Below are positions 8,970-18,788 of a stretch of 64,000 bases of DNA, piece after piece (the first letter of the stretch is position 1; every line of letters starts with the position of its first letter). Under the pieces are notes generated by a model, which saw only the letters and a program-made list of their open reading frames with translations, made no database searches and had not been told where the DNA came from. Location: assembly GCF_018619335.1 (NCBI RefSeq), contig NZ_JAHHDX010000159.1:28779-92778 (forward strand), given 5' to 3'. Source of the stretch: Alteromonas sp. ALT199 (GTDB taxonomy: Bacteria; Pseudomonadota; Gammaproteobacteria; Enterobacterales; Alteromonadaceae). Made by a program: the position numbers and the translations under genes.

Positions 8970-9842
8970 ATGATTCGTGAGTATACCAAAGCGTTGTTCA
9001 AACGCGTTGATGCTAGGCAACTTATGCAGTTTAAACCGCCTACGCTGCCTCAACGCATATATACTAAAACGCTTAATATTGACAACATGCATTATGCTGC
9101 TTTTTGCCAAGAAGTCGACTGGCCGGCAAGTGAGCACGCTCATCCTCTTTATTTACAAATGCTTTCTTTACCATTGCAAATGCAGTGCTTACTTGACAAA
9201 CAAAGTCCATTTCCCTTGCTAGGGTTAATTCACGCTGCTAACAAAATATCTGTGTCAGATCATTGTGATTTGAGTGAGCCATTCGAATGTCGTGTGCGCT
9301 TTCACGAGGTGAGACCTCATAATCGCGGGTGGGAAGTGGATATCATGTTAGAAGCACTTCAGTCTGGGAACCTAGTTTATAAAGCAATAAGTAGTTACTT
9401 GGTGAAAGTGAAGGCTGTTCATGTAGCACCACTTAGCGCGAAAATTGACTTACATGATGATTGTGATTTAGAGGATAGGGCACTAATTGGTGAAATAAGT
9501 GCCCTAGCCGATACAGGTCGGCGCTATGCAAAGATGTCGGGTGACTATAACCCTATTCACTTGTCAGCGATCTCTGCCAAAGCCTTTGGATTTAAACAGC
9601 CAATAGCACATGGTATGTGGACATTATCACGCGCAGTTTCGGCGTTTGTGAGTCATCAAGAGAATGTCCAAACCTCAGTAGTGAAAGAAGTTAGCTGTCG
9701 CTTTAAAAAGCCGGTTTTCTTGCCTAATGATATTCATATTCAACAACACTGTAAAACTGACAACAGTGTATTGTTAGACGTCACCGATAGTAACGATAGC
9801 CTTGTGCACTTATCTGCGAGTTTGAGTTTTGAAAAGGTGTAG
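8970..9842 (+). CDS. MaoC-like hot-dog domain protein, probable acyl dehydratase
   Basis: A 290-residue protein. The C-terminal half contains the MaoC hydratase signature: Y-A-K-M-S-G-D-Y-N-P-I-H (residues about 189-200) followed by F-G-F-K-Q-P-I-A-H-G-M-W, with the Asp and His expected at the active site. The N-terminal half probably forms a degenerate second hot-dog fold, giving a double-hot-dog enzyme that hydrates or dehydrates an acyl-thioester. It begins 13 bases after the ygfX-like gene, in the same direction, and could be co-transcribed. The substrate is unknown. Confidence 0.78.
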   Translation: MIREYTKALFKRVDARQLMQFKPPTLPQRIYTKTLNIDNMHYAAFCQEVDWPASEHAHPLYLQMLSLPLQMQCLLDKQSPFPLLGLIHAANKISVSDHCDLSEPFECRVRFHEVRPHNRGWEVDIMLEALQSGNLVYKAISSYLVKVKAVHVAPLSAKIDLHDDCDLEDRALIGEISALADTGRRYAKMSGDYNPIHLSAISAKAFGFKQPIAHGMWTLSRAVSAFVSHQENVQTSVVKEVSCRFKKPVFLPNDIHIQQHCKTDNSVLLDVTDSNDSLVHLSASLSFEKV

Positions 9843-9910
9843 TCAAAAGAGCGGTTTGTGAAGATTTGTCATTGAAGTCTATTAGGCTGCGAATGCTAGA
9901 AAAATAAAAA

Positions 9911-9941
9911 AGAGAGCATACTGTTATGCTCTCTTTTTTTG
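9911..9941 (+). terminator. Rho-independent terminator after the MaoC-like gene
   Basis: AGAGAGCATA (9911-9920), loop CTGT and TATGCTCTCT (9925-9934) form a 10-bp stem followed by a run of T. The A-run before the stem may let it work for the minus strand too, although nadB ends over 100 bases away. Confidence 0.88.
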
Positions 9942-10062
9942 TTCTTTATTATTCATTGCAGCAGGTACTTTAGAACACTTTCAACGTAAACTGAGTGTTT
10001 ACAGAGGGTGTTTCTCTAGTTTACGTGTTTCTATGTTTTTCCCAGAAACTTTAACCTATAGG

Positions 10063-11748
10063 TTAGTCAGCATCAGTAAAGCTATCTTGTGTAATTAATG
10101 AACCTACGTCAGCACCTGATAGCTGTTTTCTTGGAATAAGAATTGTCGGTACGGGGCTATCTACCTGTGCCGGATGATCCAAATTAAAATGTAGCCCTCT
10201 GCTTTCTTTTCGCCCCATAGCGCATCGCACAATAAGTTCGGCAACGGTAACAAGATTTCGAAGCTCTAGTAGATTGTTGCTTACACGGAAGTGCGAGTAG
10301 TATTCAGTTATCTCTTGCTCTAGCAGTTTAATGCGGCGCATAGCACGCTCAAGACGTTTATCAGTGCGTACAATCCCTACATAATCCCACATAAACAGTC
10401 TAAGCTCATGCCAATTATGCTGAATGATTACTTCTTCATCTGAGTTGGAGACTTGGCTTTCATCCCAAGCAGCAATAGATTCTTCACAATCTGCACTTGG
10501 TAGGTTTTTAATAATATCTTCTGCTGCAGCACTGGCAAATACCACGCACTCAAGCAAAGAGTTAGAAGCCATACGATTAGCACCGTGTAAACCCGTGTAA
10601 GCCACTTCACCGATAGCGTAGACATTATTCAAATCTGTTTTAGCGTTGAAGTCGGTCATTACCCCGCCGCAGCTATAGTGGGCAGCTGGCACTACTGGAA
10701 TAGGCTCGCGGGTAATATCTATACCAAGAGAACGGCACTTGCGATAAATGTTAGGGAAGTGTTTAACGATAAAATCAGCAGGTTTGTGACTAATATCTAA
10801 ATACATACAGTCAGCACCCAAACGCTTCATTTCATAGTCAATAGCTCGGGCTACTACGTCACGGGGAGCCAAATCGCCACGCTCGTCAAATTTGTGCATA
10901 AAACGGGTGCCATCGGCATGGCAAAGGTTCGCGCCTTCTCCGCGTAGCGCTTCAGTAATTAAAAAATTACGTGCCTGCGGGTGGAATAAGCAGGTTGGGT
11001 GGAATTGGTTGAATTCCATATTGGCTACACGGCAACCCGCGCGCCAAGCCATAGCAATTCCGTCGCCGCTCGATACGTCTGGGTTAGATGTATATTGATA
11101 TACTTTGCTGCCACCACCGGTTGCTAACGCAACGAAAGGTGCGCGAATTACTTCTACGTGTTCTTGTTGTCTGTTCCACACATACGCCCCAACTACGCTG
11201 TTCTTCTCTTCTTTTGAAGGAATAAGGTCAATGGCGTTATAGCGCTCAAACACGTGGATATTGGGATGCGTTGACACGGCGTCATTAAGCGTTATTTGAA
11301 GTGCTTCGCCTGTGGCGTCAGCGGCATGCAAAATACGCCGGTGGCTGTGTCCACCTTCTCGGGTAAGGTGAAAGCGTTCCTCACCAGATTCACTTTTTTC
11401 TGTATCAAAAGGCACGCCGTAGCCGATGAGCCACTCAAGTGATGCTTTTGCTCGTTCTGCAGTAAACCTTACGGCGGACTCTTCGCAAAGCCCTGCGCCT
11501 GCTGCTAGTGTGTCTTTAACGTGAGCGTCTATGGAGTCTTGTTCATCAAAAACTGCAGCAATACCACCTTGTGCGTAGCGCGTAGAGCCTTCATTGCGAT
11601 CACTTTTACTTAGTACAATAACCTGGCAATGGTCGGCAAGCTTAAGTGCTAAGCTTAATCCTGCCGCGCCACTCCCAATAATCAATACATCACAACGATG
11701 TTCTATTGCGTTTGATGTGGAAGTTAGTGAAGACGATACAGATTTCAT
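10063..11748 (-). CDS. nadB: L-aspartate oxidase
   Basis: NadB oxidises L-aspartate to iminoaspartate with FAD, the first step of de novo NAD synthesis; quinolinate synthase NadA uses the product. The 561-residue protein begins with an FAD-binding fold ([12 protein letters not shown]) and has the succinate dehydrogenase/NadB-family segments [10 protein letters not shown] and H-P-T-C-L. The active-site His/Arg region is around residues 260-300, and a helical C-terminal domain follows. It is divergent from rpoE, the arrangement in E. coli. Together with nadE, two NAD genes lie in this window but in separate operons. Confidence 0.95.
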   Translation of the reverse strand: MKSVSSSLTSTSNAIEHRCDVLIIGSGAAGLSLALKLADHCQVIVLSKSDRNEGSTRYAQGGIAAVFDEQDSIDAHVKDTLAAGAGLCEESAVRFTAERAKASLEWLIGYGVPFDTEKSESGEERFHLTREGGHSHRRILHAADATGEALQITLNDAVSTHPNIHVFERYNAIDLIPSKEEKNSVVGAYVWNRQQEHVEVIRAPFVALATGGGSKVYQYTSNPDVSSGDGIAMAWRAGCRVANMEFNQFHPTCLFHPQARNFLITEALRGEGANLCHADGTRFMHKFDERGDLAPRDVVARAIDYEMKRLGADCMYLDISHKPADFIVKHFPNIYRKCRSLGIDITREPIPVVPAAHYSCGGVMTDFNAKTDLNNVYAIGEVAYTGLHGANRMASNSLLECVVFASAAAEDIIKNLPSADCEESIAAWDESQVSNSDEEVIIQHNWHELRLFMWDYVGIVRTDKRLERAMRRIKLLEQEITEYYSHFRVSNNLLELRNLVTVAELIVRCAMGRKESRGLHFNLDHPAQVDSPVPTILIPRKQLSGADVGSLITQDSFTDAD

Positions 11749-11866
11749 GTATTTTTATATCAATTCAAACGAGCAAAGGTTCGGCAAGTCTAAAGGATGA
11801 ATCGTAAAACACAATCATTCTTACCCGCTGAGATAAGCATTTTTTAAAAAATTTAATGCTTTTACA

Positions 11867-11894
11867 GAACTTTTGTAAAAAGAACGCGTCTATA
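11867..11894 (+). promoter_or_regulatory. Sigma-E-type promoter of the rpoE operon
   Basis: GAACTT at 11867-11872 and TCTATA at 11889-11894 are separated by 16 bases, matching the sigma-E pattern GGAACTT-N15/16-TCnnA. It lies about 50 bases before the rpoE start, so the operon is probably autoregulated as in E. coli. Confidence 0.72.
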
Positions 11895-11945
11895 CACATG
11901 CTTGTTAGAGCTATTGTGTAGTTGAAGTAGGGAGTAATGGCTCGA

Positions 11946-12524
11946 ATGAGCGAGCAGATAACCGACCAACAACTGGTCGAAAAAGTACAGCGTGGCGATA
12001 AAAATGCGTTCAATTTGTTGGTAACTCGTTATCAACACAAGGTAATGCATCTCGTTTCTCGCTATGTGAAAAACACCGGTGACGTTGCTGATGTAACGCA
12101 AGAAGCGTTCATTAAAGCATACCGCGCTTTACCTAATTTTCGTGGCGACAGTGCATTTTATACTTGGCTTTATCGCATTGCGGTAAACAGTGCCAAGAAC
12201 TATCTTGTATCTCAAGGTCGCAAGCCACCCGCAAGCGATGTTGATGCTGACGAAGCTGACTTCTACGAAGGTAGTGATGCATTAAAAGAGCAATCTACAC
12301 CTGAGCGAAGCTTATTATCTGAGGAAATCGAAGAAACGCTATTTAAGGTAGTGGAAAAGCTACCGGATGATTTGCGCATGGCGATTACGCTGCGTGAAAT
12401 TGAAGGGTTGAGCTATGAGGAAATCGCGAACGTTATGTCGTGTCCCGTTGGTACGGTAAGATCCCGTATTTTTAGGGCTCGTGAGGCGATTGATAAAGTT
12501 ATTCAACCGTTGTTAGAAAATTAA
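11946..12524 (+). CDS. rpoE: RNA polymerase sigma factor RpoE (sigma-E)
   Basis: An extracytoplasmic-function sigma factor of 192 residues that directs the response to misfolded outer-membrane proteins. Region 2 (Q-E-A-F-I-K-A-Y-R-A-L with R-G-D-S-A-F-Y-T-W-L-Y-R-I-A) and region 4 (L-P-D-D-L-R-M-A-I-T-L-R-E-I-E-G-L) are nearly those of E. coli RpoE. The ATG at 11946 gives the family N-terminus M-S-E-Q-I-T-D-Q. An earlier ATG at 11937 is only 2 bases from the AGGGAG ribosome site, against 11 bases for 11946, so start choice has some doubt. rseA, rseB and rseC follow. Confidence 0.95.
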   Translation: MSEQITDQQLVEKVQRGDKNAFNLLVTRYQHKVMHLVSRYVKNTGDVADVTQEAFIKAYRALPNFRGDSAFYTWLYRIAVNSAKNYLVSQGRKPPASDVDADEADFYEGSDALKEQSTPERSLLSEEIEETLFKVVEKLPDDLRMAITLREIEGLSYEEIANVMSCPVGTVRSRIFRAREAIDKVIQPLLEN

Positions 12525-12548
12525 AAAGAAATAAAATCAAAAAAAGAT

Positions 12549-12575
12549 GAACTTTCTTTTTTCTACGATGACTAA
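12549..12575 (+). promoter_or_regulatory. Possible second sigma-E-type promoter before rseA
   Basis: GAACTT (12549-12554), a 16-base spacer and ACTAA (12571-12575) repeat the layout of the rpoE promoter inside the rpoE-rseA gap. The -10 differs from TCTAA by one base. It could give extra anti-sigma synthesis under stress. This is a pattern match only. Confidence 0.35.
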
Positions 12576-12623
12576 CAGCTGTGTTAGGGTAGTTAACGAT
12601 CACTTTGATCTGGAAATGAATAT

Positions 12624-13205
12624 ATGACGCAACAGCAAGAAAAATTGTCCGCATTCATGGATGGTGAGATAGAAGGCAATGACATCATCGATGCTATTAA
12701 GCAAGATGAAGCGCTTCAAGCCAAATGGCAACGTTACCACGTGTATCGCGGTGCAATGCGAAAAGAGGCAAGCGTTGCTCCTCAGTTGGACATCACCGCA
12801 AGCGTAGCAGCTGCGCTTGAAAACGAGCCAGCTATAGTCGCACCTAAACGCTCGCGTTGGCAGTCGATCCCATTAATTGGCAACGTTGTTCCGTTTGCGA
12901 AGCAGTCAGGCCAGTTTGCAGTAGCTGCGTCTGTGGCAGTGGCAGTTATTTTTGGTGTCCAGTACACCAATCAAGAAGCGCCTACCGAGCCATTTATGAC
13001 AGCGCCGACTATTGCACCTCAGGGTGGGTTGTCTCCAGTTAGTTTGGAGCAAACCCGAACGTTACCTCGTAACGACATGAATGAGATGCTTGAGAAAAAA
13101 CGTAAAATTAATGCGCTTATTGCGGACCACGAGCAGCAAGTTAAGCTTAAGCAGGCGCAAGAAGACGAAAGCAAGGGTGAAGCTGACGGCCCTGAGCGTC
13201 CGTAG
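12624..13205 (+). CDS. rseA: Anti-sigma-E factor RseA
   Basis: A single-pass inner-membrane protein that holds sigma-E until DegS and RseP cleave it. The cytoplasmic N-terminal domain (K-L-S-A-F-M-D-G-E at residues 7-15, then W-Q-R-Y-H-V-Y-R-G) is the RseA sigma-binding fold. One membrane helix lies at about residues 96-113, and the C-terminal periplasmic part holds the RseB-binding region and ends in a charged K/E-rich tail. Its 193 residues compare with 216 in E. coli. The gene lies 99 bases after rpoE, longer than usual for this operon. Confidence 0.9.
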   Translation: MTQQQEKLSAFMDGEIEGNDIIDAIKQDEALQAKWQRYHVYRGAMRKEASVAPQLDITASVAAALENEPAIVAPKRSRWQSIPLIGNVVPFAKQSGQFAVAASVAVAVIFGVQYTNQEAPTEPFMTAPTIAPQGGLSPVSLEQTRTLPRNDMNEMLEKKRKINALIADHEQQVKLKQAQEDESKGEADGPERP

Positions 13206-13420
13206 TTTGACTCCGCATTAAATCGGTGGTGCATTCGATAGATTTAAATTAGAAACCGGCCAAACGGTAATGATTTTAATCAGCGAATGCGCTGTCATTA
13301 TGCAAAGCGAATTCAAATAAAACCGTGTTCAAGTGCTTTATATTGCAATTCAAACGCGGTTTCATATTTTAATCATACCAGCATATACTGCTGGTATGTT
13401 TGTTTTAAGGGCGGGGAAAA

Positions 13421-14608
13421 ATGCGCTGTAGTTCTATCTTTGCACTTTTTTTCATTACGGGCTCGGCTATTCAGCCGACACATGCCCAATCTGCTTCTTT
13501 TGAGCAAGAAGCGAAAAATACAACAATTTCTAGTGCACCTGCTCACACGACCAATGGTGGAAATAGTGAATCACAAGCCAATTTAGTTCCAGACAAAGCG
13601 CTTGCTCAGCAGGAAAACTCAAAGCCGGAAGAATCTGAACAAGAATACGATAATCAAAAGCAAGGCAAGCGTGCTCTAGAAGAGCAATTTACGCCTGAAC
13701 TATCGCAGCCTCAGTCAGCAAACCAGTGGCTTGCAGAGCTTCAAAATATTATTACTAATGCCAATTATCAAGTGTCTTTTGTGCAAACGGTAGCAGGAAA
13801 AGAAACCGTTCCTTACCTATGGCGTCACGGAATAATGGAAGATGGCTCTGAGCTTGAACAGTTAAACCTTCAAAATGGGCCAGGCAGAGAGCTTATTCGC
13901 GTTAATGATGTGGTAAGTGTGTTTGAACCCGATGTCCAACCTTACAGTTTGCGTTCTAAGCATATCAACGGGCCAATTCCCAATGTTTTAGTTTACCATC
14001 CTGAACAACTTGCTGAAGCCTATGAGTTTGTAGCTGTAGGAAGAGCGAGAGTGGCAGGGCGCTCATCTCAGCAAATTCGAATAGTTAGCCGAGATAACAC
14101 GCGGTTTGGTTATCAGCTATGGCTTGATGAATCGTCTGGAATGCTACTAAAACTAAATATGCTTGATTTACAAGGTGCGCTATTGGAACAAATTCAGGTC
14201 ACCGCATTCTCAATATCCCCTGAACCTGCCGAGTACTTTTCAAAAATAAACACTGCATCGTTACCAGCACCAATGGCGTTGAGCAACGCGCCTAGCCGTT
14301 CGCATAAATGGGATGTCACTTATTTACCCTCTGGAATGCGAGAAATCAAACAAGATACAAGACGGTTGGCCTTAACAGGTCAGGTTGTGGAATATAAACT
14401 TTTCTCTGACGGTCTTGTGGATGTATCCGTTTATGTTCAGCCAGCGGAAGATGCGTTAGGTGAACCGCTTGCGCTACGAAATGAAGTCAGTACATTTCTG
14501 ACACTAACTGACGGGAAAGCTCAGGTAACCGTGGTGGGTGAAATTCCTCTACAAACTGCCAACGCTATTGCTACGTCCTTAAGGCCAATTACCAATGCAA
14601 CCGAATAG
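13421..14608 (+). CDS. rseB: Periplasmic sigma-E regulator RseB with N-terminal extension
   Basis: RseB binds RseA in the periplasm and blocks DegS cleavage until lipopolysaccharide or outer-membrane stress releases it. A signal peptide (residues 1-22, ending T-H-A-Q) is followed by about 75 polar, low-complexity residues rich in Gln, Glu and Ser. The MucB/RseB lipid-binding domain starts near residue 100 (A-N-Q-W-L-A-E-L-Q-N-I), with a small C-terminal domain from about residue 290. The usual length is about 318 residues, so the 395 seen here reflect this linker. A good ribosome site (GGGCGGGG) precedes the ATG. It lies between rseA and rseC. Confidence 0.9.
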   Translation: MRCSSIFALFFITGSAIQPTHAQSASFEQEAKNTTISSAPAHTTNGGNSESQANLVPDKALAQQENSKPEESEQEYDNQKQGKRALEEQFTPELSQPQSANQWLAELQNIITNANYQVSFVQTVAGKETVPYLWRHGIMEDGSELEQLNLQNGPGRELIRVNDVVSVFEPDVQPYSLRSKHINGPIPNVLVYHPEQLAEAYEFVAVGRARVAGRSSQQIRIVSRDNTRFGYQLWLDESSGMLLKLNMLDLQGALLEQIQVTAFSISPEPAEYFSKINTASLPAPMALSNAPSRSHKWDVTYLPSGMREIKQDTRRLALTGQVVEYKLFSDGLVDVSVYVQPAEDALGEPLALRNEVSTFLTLTDGKAQVTVVGEIPLQTANAIATSLRPITNATE

Positions 14609-14658
14609 TGACGTAAACTCTTGGCTATATAAATTAATCACAACGTATTGTATTCACG

Positions 14659-15108
14659 ATGATAAAAGAAACAGCCACCGTAGTTGCCGTTGACGGTGAT
14701 ACGGTTACAGTAGAAGCGGCAATTAAATCAACCTGTAATGCATGTCAGGCTCAAAGTGATTGTGGCACAGGTGTTATTTCTCGTGCTATTGCCCCTAAAA
14801 CTCAGCAATTGACGTTGCGTACTCCCGTGCCTGTTCGTGTTGGACAGCAGGTAACAGTTGGTATTCCCGAAGCGGGTATTTTAAGTGCATCGGCATGGTT
14901 GTATTTGTTGCCGCTTATAGCGTTTATTGGGGCATATTTAGCGTCAACCTCATTACTTATCAGTTCCGGCTTTACCCATGAATTATGGCCTATGCTTCCC
15001 AGTGCTTTAATAACCTTCTTTGTTTATAAGCTTATAGCATACAAACTACACCGTGTAGAGCGCACAAAATACCAACCTGTATTACTAGGTCAACAAAACC
15101 ACAGTTGA
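14659..15108 (+). CDS. rseC: RseC/MucC-family membrane protein
   Basis: A 149-residue inner-membrane protein. The N-terminal cytoplasmic part has the family's clustered cysteines (C-N-A-C-Q-A-Q-S-D-C-G at about residues 25-35), likely to bind an iron-sulfur cluster. Two membrane helices follow (near residues 77-99 and 108-125). RseC homologues assist SoxR reduction or the RnfABCDGE complex, and their link to sigma-E is indirect. It ends the rpoE-rseABC operon. Confidence 0.88.
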   Translation: MIKETATVVAVDGDTVTVEAAIKSTCNACQAQSDCGTGVISRAIAPKTQQLTLRTPVPVRVGQQVTVGIPEAGILSASAWLYLLPLIAFIGAYLASTSLLISSGFTHELWPMLPSALITFFVYKLIAYKLHRVERTKYQPVLLGQQNHS

Positions 15109-15403
15109 GTGAAACGCTGGAATATAATAAAGAGCTTAAGGCTTAATTACTGGGTTGAAAACTTTACTAAAGCCCGTAGCAAGAAGCCGTGAGAAGCTTT
15201 AAATTTCAGATTGGATGGCAAAAGTTAAGTTAGGTTGCCACTTCCGTAGTCTCAGTTTGTTGAGAGTAATTAATTTTCCTCTACGTCAATTCGCTTTTCG
15301 CGCCAGAAATGGGTAAAATCCGCACGCGCTGCGTATAACCCTTGAAGCAAGGCAAGCAGCATTTTTTGTTTAATGAATTTTTCTGCAGGTAATTTCCAGC
15401 ATT
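15109..15403. other. Intergenic interval between rseC and lepA
   Basis: 295 bases with no supported gene and no clear terminator hairpin. It probably holds the promoter for lepA-lepB-rnc-era. I saw no riboswitch or tRNA pattern. Confidence 0.4.
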
Positions 15404-17200
15404 ATGCAACAATCGCACATTCGTAATTTCAGTATTATCGCCCACATTGACCACGGTAAGTCTACGCTGTCAGACCGTTTAATCCAGCACTGTGGAGGGC
15501 TAACCGATCGCGAAATGGCCGAACAGGTTCTTGACTCAATGGACCTGGAAAAAGAGCGCGGTATTACCATTAAAGCGCAAAGCGTGACGCTGAACTACGA
15601 AGCGCGCGACGGTGAAACTTATCAGCTTAACTTCATCGATACCCCAGGGCATGTTGACTTCACTTATGAAGTATCTCGTTCACTTGCCGCTTGTGAAGGT
15701 GCGCTATTGGTTGTTGACGCCGGTCAGGGCGTAGAAGCACAAACATTGGCAAACTGCTATACCGCTATCGAGATGGATATGGAAGTGGTGCCTGTGTTGA
15801 ATAAAATCGACCTGCCTCAAGCTGAGCCAGATCGCGTTGCAGAAGAAATTGAAGATATCGTTGGTATCGATGCGCTTGACGCCGTGCGCTGCTCAGCGAA
15901 AACCGGTATCGGTATTGAAGATGTGCTTGAAGTCATTGTAAATAGAATCCCGCCACCAGAAGGTGACCGCGAGGCGCCGCTTAAAGCATTGATCATCGAT
16001 TCTTGGTTCGACAACTACCAAGGCGTTGTTTCACTGGTACGTATTGTCGAAGGCCAGTTGACCAAGAAAGACAAAATTCAAATCATGTCGAATGGACAAA
16101 CACATCAGGTTGACAAGATTGGGGTATTTACGCCTAAGCCGCTAGATACAGGAACATTAAGAGCCGGTGAGGTGGGCTTTATTATTGCCGGCATTAAAGA
16201 CATTCAAGGTGCACCAGTAGGCGATACCATTACTCTTGCTCGTCAGCCTGCCGAAGCAATGCTACCGGGGTTTAAAAAGGTTAAACCGCAGGTCTATGCT
16301 GGTATTTTCCCAATAAGCTCTGATGACTACGAAGACTTCCGCGACGCTCTTGCGAAACTAAGTTTGAACGACGCGTCACTATTTTATGAGCCAGAAAGCT
16401 CTGCTGCGCTTGGTTTTGGGTTCCGAATTGGGTTCCTTGGCATGCTGCACATGGAAATCATTCAAGAACGTTTAGAGCGTGAATATGACCTAGGTCTTAT
16501 AACCACAGCACCTACAGTAATTTACGAAGTAGAAACGACCAAGGGCGAGACACTTACCGTAGATAGTCCATCTAAACTGCCGCCGGTAAATGATATTGCA
16601 GAAATTCGTGAGCCTATGGTTGAGGCTAACATTCTTGTGCCACAAGAATACTTGGGTAATGTAATTACACTTTGTGTTGAAAAGCGCGGTATGCAAACCA
16701 ACATGACATACCACGGTAAGCAAGTAGCGGTAACTTACGAGCTGCCAATGGCTGAAGTGGTACTCGATTTCTTCGACCGTTTAAAATCTACCAGTCGTGG
16801 TTTCGCATCGCTCGACTACAACTTTAAGCGTTTCCAGACCTCAGACATGGTGCGTGTTGACATCCTCATCAACGGTGAGCGTGTAGACGCATTGGCGGTA
16901 ATTACTCACAGAGAAAACTCTCAAGGTCGTGGACGTCAGTTGGTAGAGAAGCTTCGTGAGCTTATTCCACGCCAAATGTTCGATATTGCTATTCAAGCCG
17001 CAATCGGTAACCACGTTGTTGCAAGAAGTACAGTGAAACAGCTGCGTAAAAACGTAATTGCAAAGTGTTACGGCGGTGACGTAAGTCGTAAGAAGAAGCT
17101 ACTTCAAAAACAAAAAGAAGGTAAAAAGCGAATGAAGCAAGTGGGTAATGTTGAATTGCCACAAGATGCGTTCCTTGCAGTACTGAAGGTGGGCAAATAA
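15404..17200 (+). CDS. lepA: Elongation factor 4 (LepA)
   Basis: A ribosome-associated GTPase of 598 residues (E. coli has 599), proposed to act in initiation or back-translocation under stress. GTP-binding motifs are intact: G1 A-H-I-D-H-G-K-S-T near residues 14-22, D-T-P-G-H-V-D and N-K-I-D-L. The EF4-specific C-terminal domain is present ([15 protein letters not shown] near the end). The stop overlaps the lepB start by one base, so lepA-lepB-rnc-era is a tightly packed operon as in enterobacteria. Confidence 0.96.
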   Translation: MQQSHIRNFSIIAHIDHGKSTLSDRLIQHCGGLTDREMAEQVLDSMDLEKERGITIKAQSVTLNYEARDGETYQLNFIDTPGHVDFTYEVSRSLAACEGALLVVDAGQGVEAQTLANCYTAIEMDMEVVPVLNKIDLPQAEPDRVAEEIEDIVGIDALDAVRCSAKTGIGIEDVLEVIVNRIPPPEGDREAPLKALIIDSWFDNYQGVVSLVRIVEGQLTKKDKIQIMSNGQTHQVDKIGVFTPKPLDTGTLRAGEVGFIIAGIKDIQGAPVGDTITLARQPAEAMLPGFKKVKPQVYAGIFPISSDDYEDFRDALAKLSLNDASLFYEPESSAALGFGFRIGFLGMLHMEIIQERLEREYDLGLITTAPTVIYEVETTKGETLTVDSPSKLPPVNDIAEIREPMVEANILVPQEYLGNVITLCVEKRGMQTNMTYHGKQVAVTYELPMAEVVLDFFDRLKSTSRGFASLDYNFKRFQTSDMVRVDILINGERVDALAVITHRENSQGRGRQLVEKLRELIPRQMFDIAIQAAIGNHVVARSTVKQLRKNVIAKCYGGDVSRKKKLLQKQKEGKKRMKQVGNVELPQDAFLAVLKVGK

Positions 17201-18102
17201 TGGCAAATTACTTCTCCTTGATTTTGGTGGCACTCACCTTAGTTACAGGACTAATCTGGCTAGTGGATAGCCTGGTGTTTGCGCCAAAGCGAAAAGCGCG
17301 TTTACAGGCTGCGGCAACAGCAGAAGGCGCAGGCTATGGAGAAGATCCTCAACTGCCGTACTTAGTTGATACCTCGCAACAGATTTTTCCTGTTATTGCT
17401 TTCGTTCTGGTCTTGCGTTCATTTTTGTACGAACCGTTTCAAATTCCATCTGGCTCAATGATGCCTACCTTATTGGTGGGTGACTTCATTTTAGTTGAAA
17501 AGTTTGCCTACGGTGTAAAGGACCCAGTTTTCAGAAGCAAGCTGATCGAAACCGGTGTTCCAGAGCGCGGAGACGTAGTGGTTTTTAAATATCCTGAAGA
17601 CCCATCAATAGACTACATCAAACGTGTAATTGGCTTACCGGGCGATACTGTAGTTTATCAAAACAAGCAGGTTTATATTAAACCGAAATGCGAGACTGGT
17701 AAAAATTGTTCAAAGCTTAAAGCGGTACCATTAACATTCCAAGAGCGTGGCGAGTTTGTACAAGACATGGCGCAGCTTATGCGTTATACCGAAGATCTAG
17801 GCACAGTAGAACATGACATTTTACGCCATCCAGTTCGCGAAATTTCTCCGGTTAATTTTTACACCCAGCCTGGAACCCGCAGTAATGAGTGGATAGTGCC
17901 GGAAGGTCAGTATTTCGTCTTAGGCGATAACCGTGATAATAGCCGCGACAGCCGTTTTTGGGGTTTTGTACCCGACGCGAACCTGGTTGGTAAAGCTGTG
18001 GCTATTTGGATTTCATTTGAGTTTGAACGCAGTCCGTCGGATATCCTTCCTACGTGGGTTCCAACAGGCGTTCGATTTGAGCGAGCAGGTGGCATTCATT
18101 AA
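17200..18102 (+). CDS. lepB: Signal peptidase I
   Basis: This inner-membrane protease removes Sec and Tat signal peptides. Two N-terminal membrane segments (about residues 4-26 and 62-77) precede the catalytic Ser in I-P-S-G-S-M-M-P-T-L and the catalytic Lys in Y-I-K-R-V-I-G-L-P-G-D. The late G-D-N-R-D-N-S-R-D-S-R motif (box E) is present. Its 300 residues fall in the normal range. Start and stop overlap lepA and rnc by a single base each. Confidence 0.96.
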   Translation: MANYFSLILVALTLVTGLIWLVDSLVFAPKRKARLQAAATAEGAGYGEDPQLPYLVDTSQQIFPVIAFVLVLRSFLYEPFQIPSGSMMPTLLVGDFILVEKFAYGVKDPVFRSKLIETGVPERGDVVVFKYPEDPSIDYIKRVIGLPGDTVVYQNKQVYIKPKCETGKNCSKLKAVPLTFQERGEFVQDMAQLMRYTEDLGTVEHDILRHPVREISPVNFYTQPGTRSNEWIVPEGQYFVLGDNRDNSRDSRFWGFVPDANLVGKAVAIWISFEFERSPSDILPTWVPTGVRFERAGGIH

Positions 18103-18788
18103 TGCAGGGAATTGATAAATATCGTCGCCTATATAAGGCGATAGGCTACACATTTACCAATGAAGCTTTATTGGAGCAAGCACTCACCCATCGCAGTGCG
18201 GCCAAACAACACAACGAACGCTTAGAGTTTTTGGGTGACGCTATTTTGGGTATGATTGTCGGTGAAACGCTGTTTAAACGTTTTCCAACCGTGCCTGAAG
18301 GCAAGCTTACTCGAATGCGCTCAACTTTAGTGAAAGGTGAAACGCTAGCCGAATTAGCAAAAGAGGCCTGTGTAGGTGAACTACTTTACTTGGGCCCCGG
18401 TGAGCTTAAAAGCGGTGGTCATCGCAGAAGTTCAATACTAGCGGACTCGGTTGAAGCTATTTTAGGGGCCATTTACCTTGATTCAGGGATGGATGAGGTA
18501 CGCGGTGTTATCGATCGTTTATGGGAAACCCGCATAAACAAGCTTGACCCGAATGCGCACCCTAAAGACAGTAAAACGCGTCTTCAAGAGTTTTTACAAG
18601 GCCGTAAGCAGGCGCTGCCAACCTATGAAGTGTTGTCTATTGCAGGCAAAGATCATGCGCAAACGTTTGAAGTGAGCTGCAAAGTAGAAAGTCTACAAGA
18701 AGTCGTAGTGGCGTCTGGCAATAGCCGCCGTAAAGCAGAACAAGAAGCTGCTCGTTTAACATTGGAGAAGCTTGATGACAACGCATGA
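18102..18788 (+). CDS. rnc: Ribonuclease III
   Basis: RNase III cuts double-stranded RNA in rRNA processing and mRNA control. The 228-residue protein has the family signature [13 protein letters not shown] with the catalytic acidic residues, a second acidic site ([13 protein letters not shown]), and a C-terminal double-stranded RNA-binding domain from about residue 155. It overlaps lepB by one base and era by 14 bases. Confidence 0.96.
   Translation: MQGIDKYRRLYKAIGYTFTNEALLEQALTHRSAAKQHNERLEFLGDAILGMIVGETLFKRFPTVPEGKLTRMRSTLVKGETLAELAKEACVGELLYLGPGELKSGGHRRSSILADSVEAILGAIYLDSGMDEVRGVIDRLWETRINKLDPNAHPKDSKTRLQEFLQGRKQALPTYEVLSIAGKDHAQTFEVSCKVESLQEVVVASGNSRRKAEQEAARLTLEKLDDNA

Noticed and set aside
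13287..13586. A plus-strand frame overlapping the start of rseB
   Set aside because: It conflicts with the rseB frame, which has a signal peptide, a good RBS and clear homology.
15109..15403. tRNA or small RNA gene in the rseC-lepA gap
   Set aside because: No cloverleaf pattern with a T-loop GGTTCGAATC-like motif was seen.
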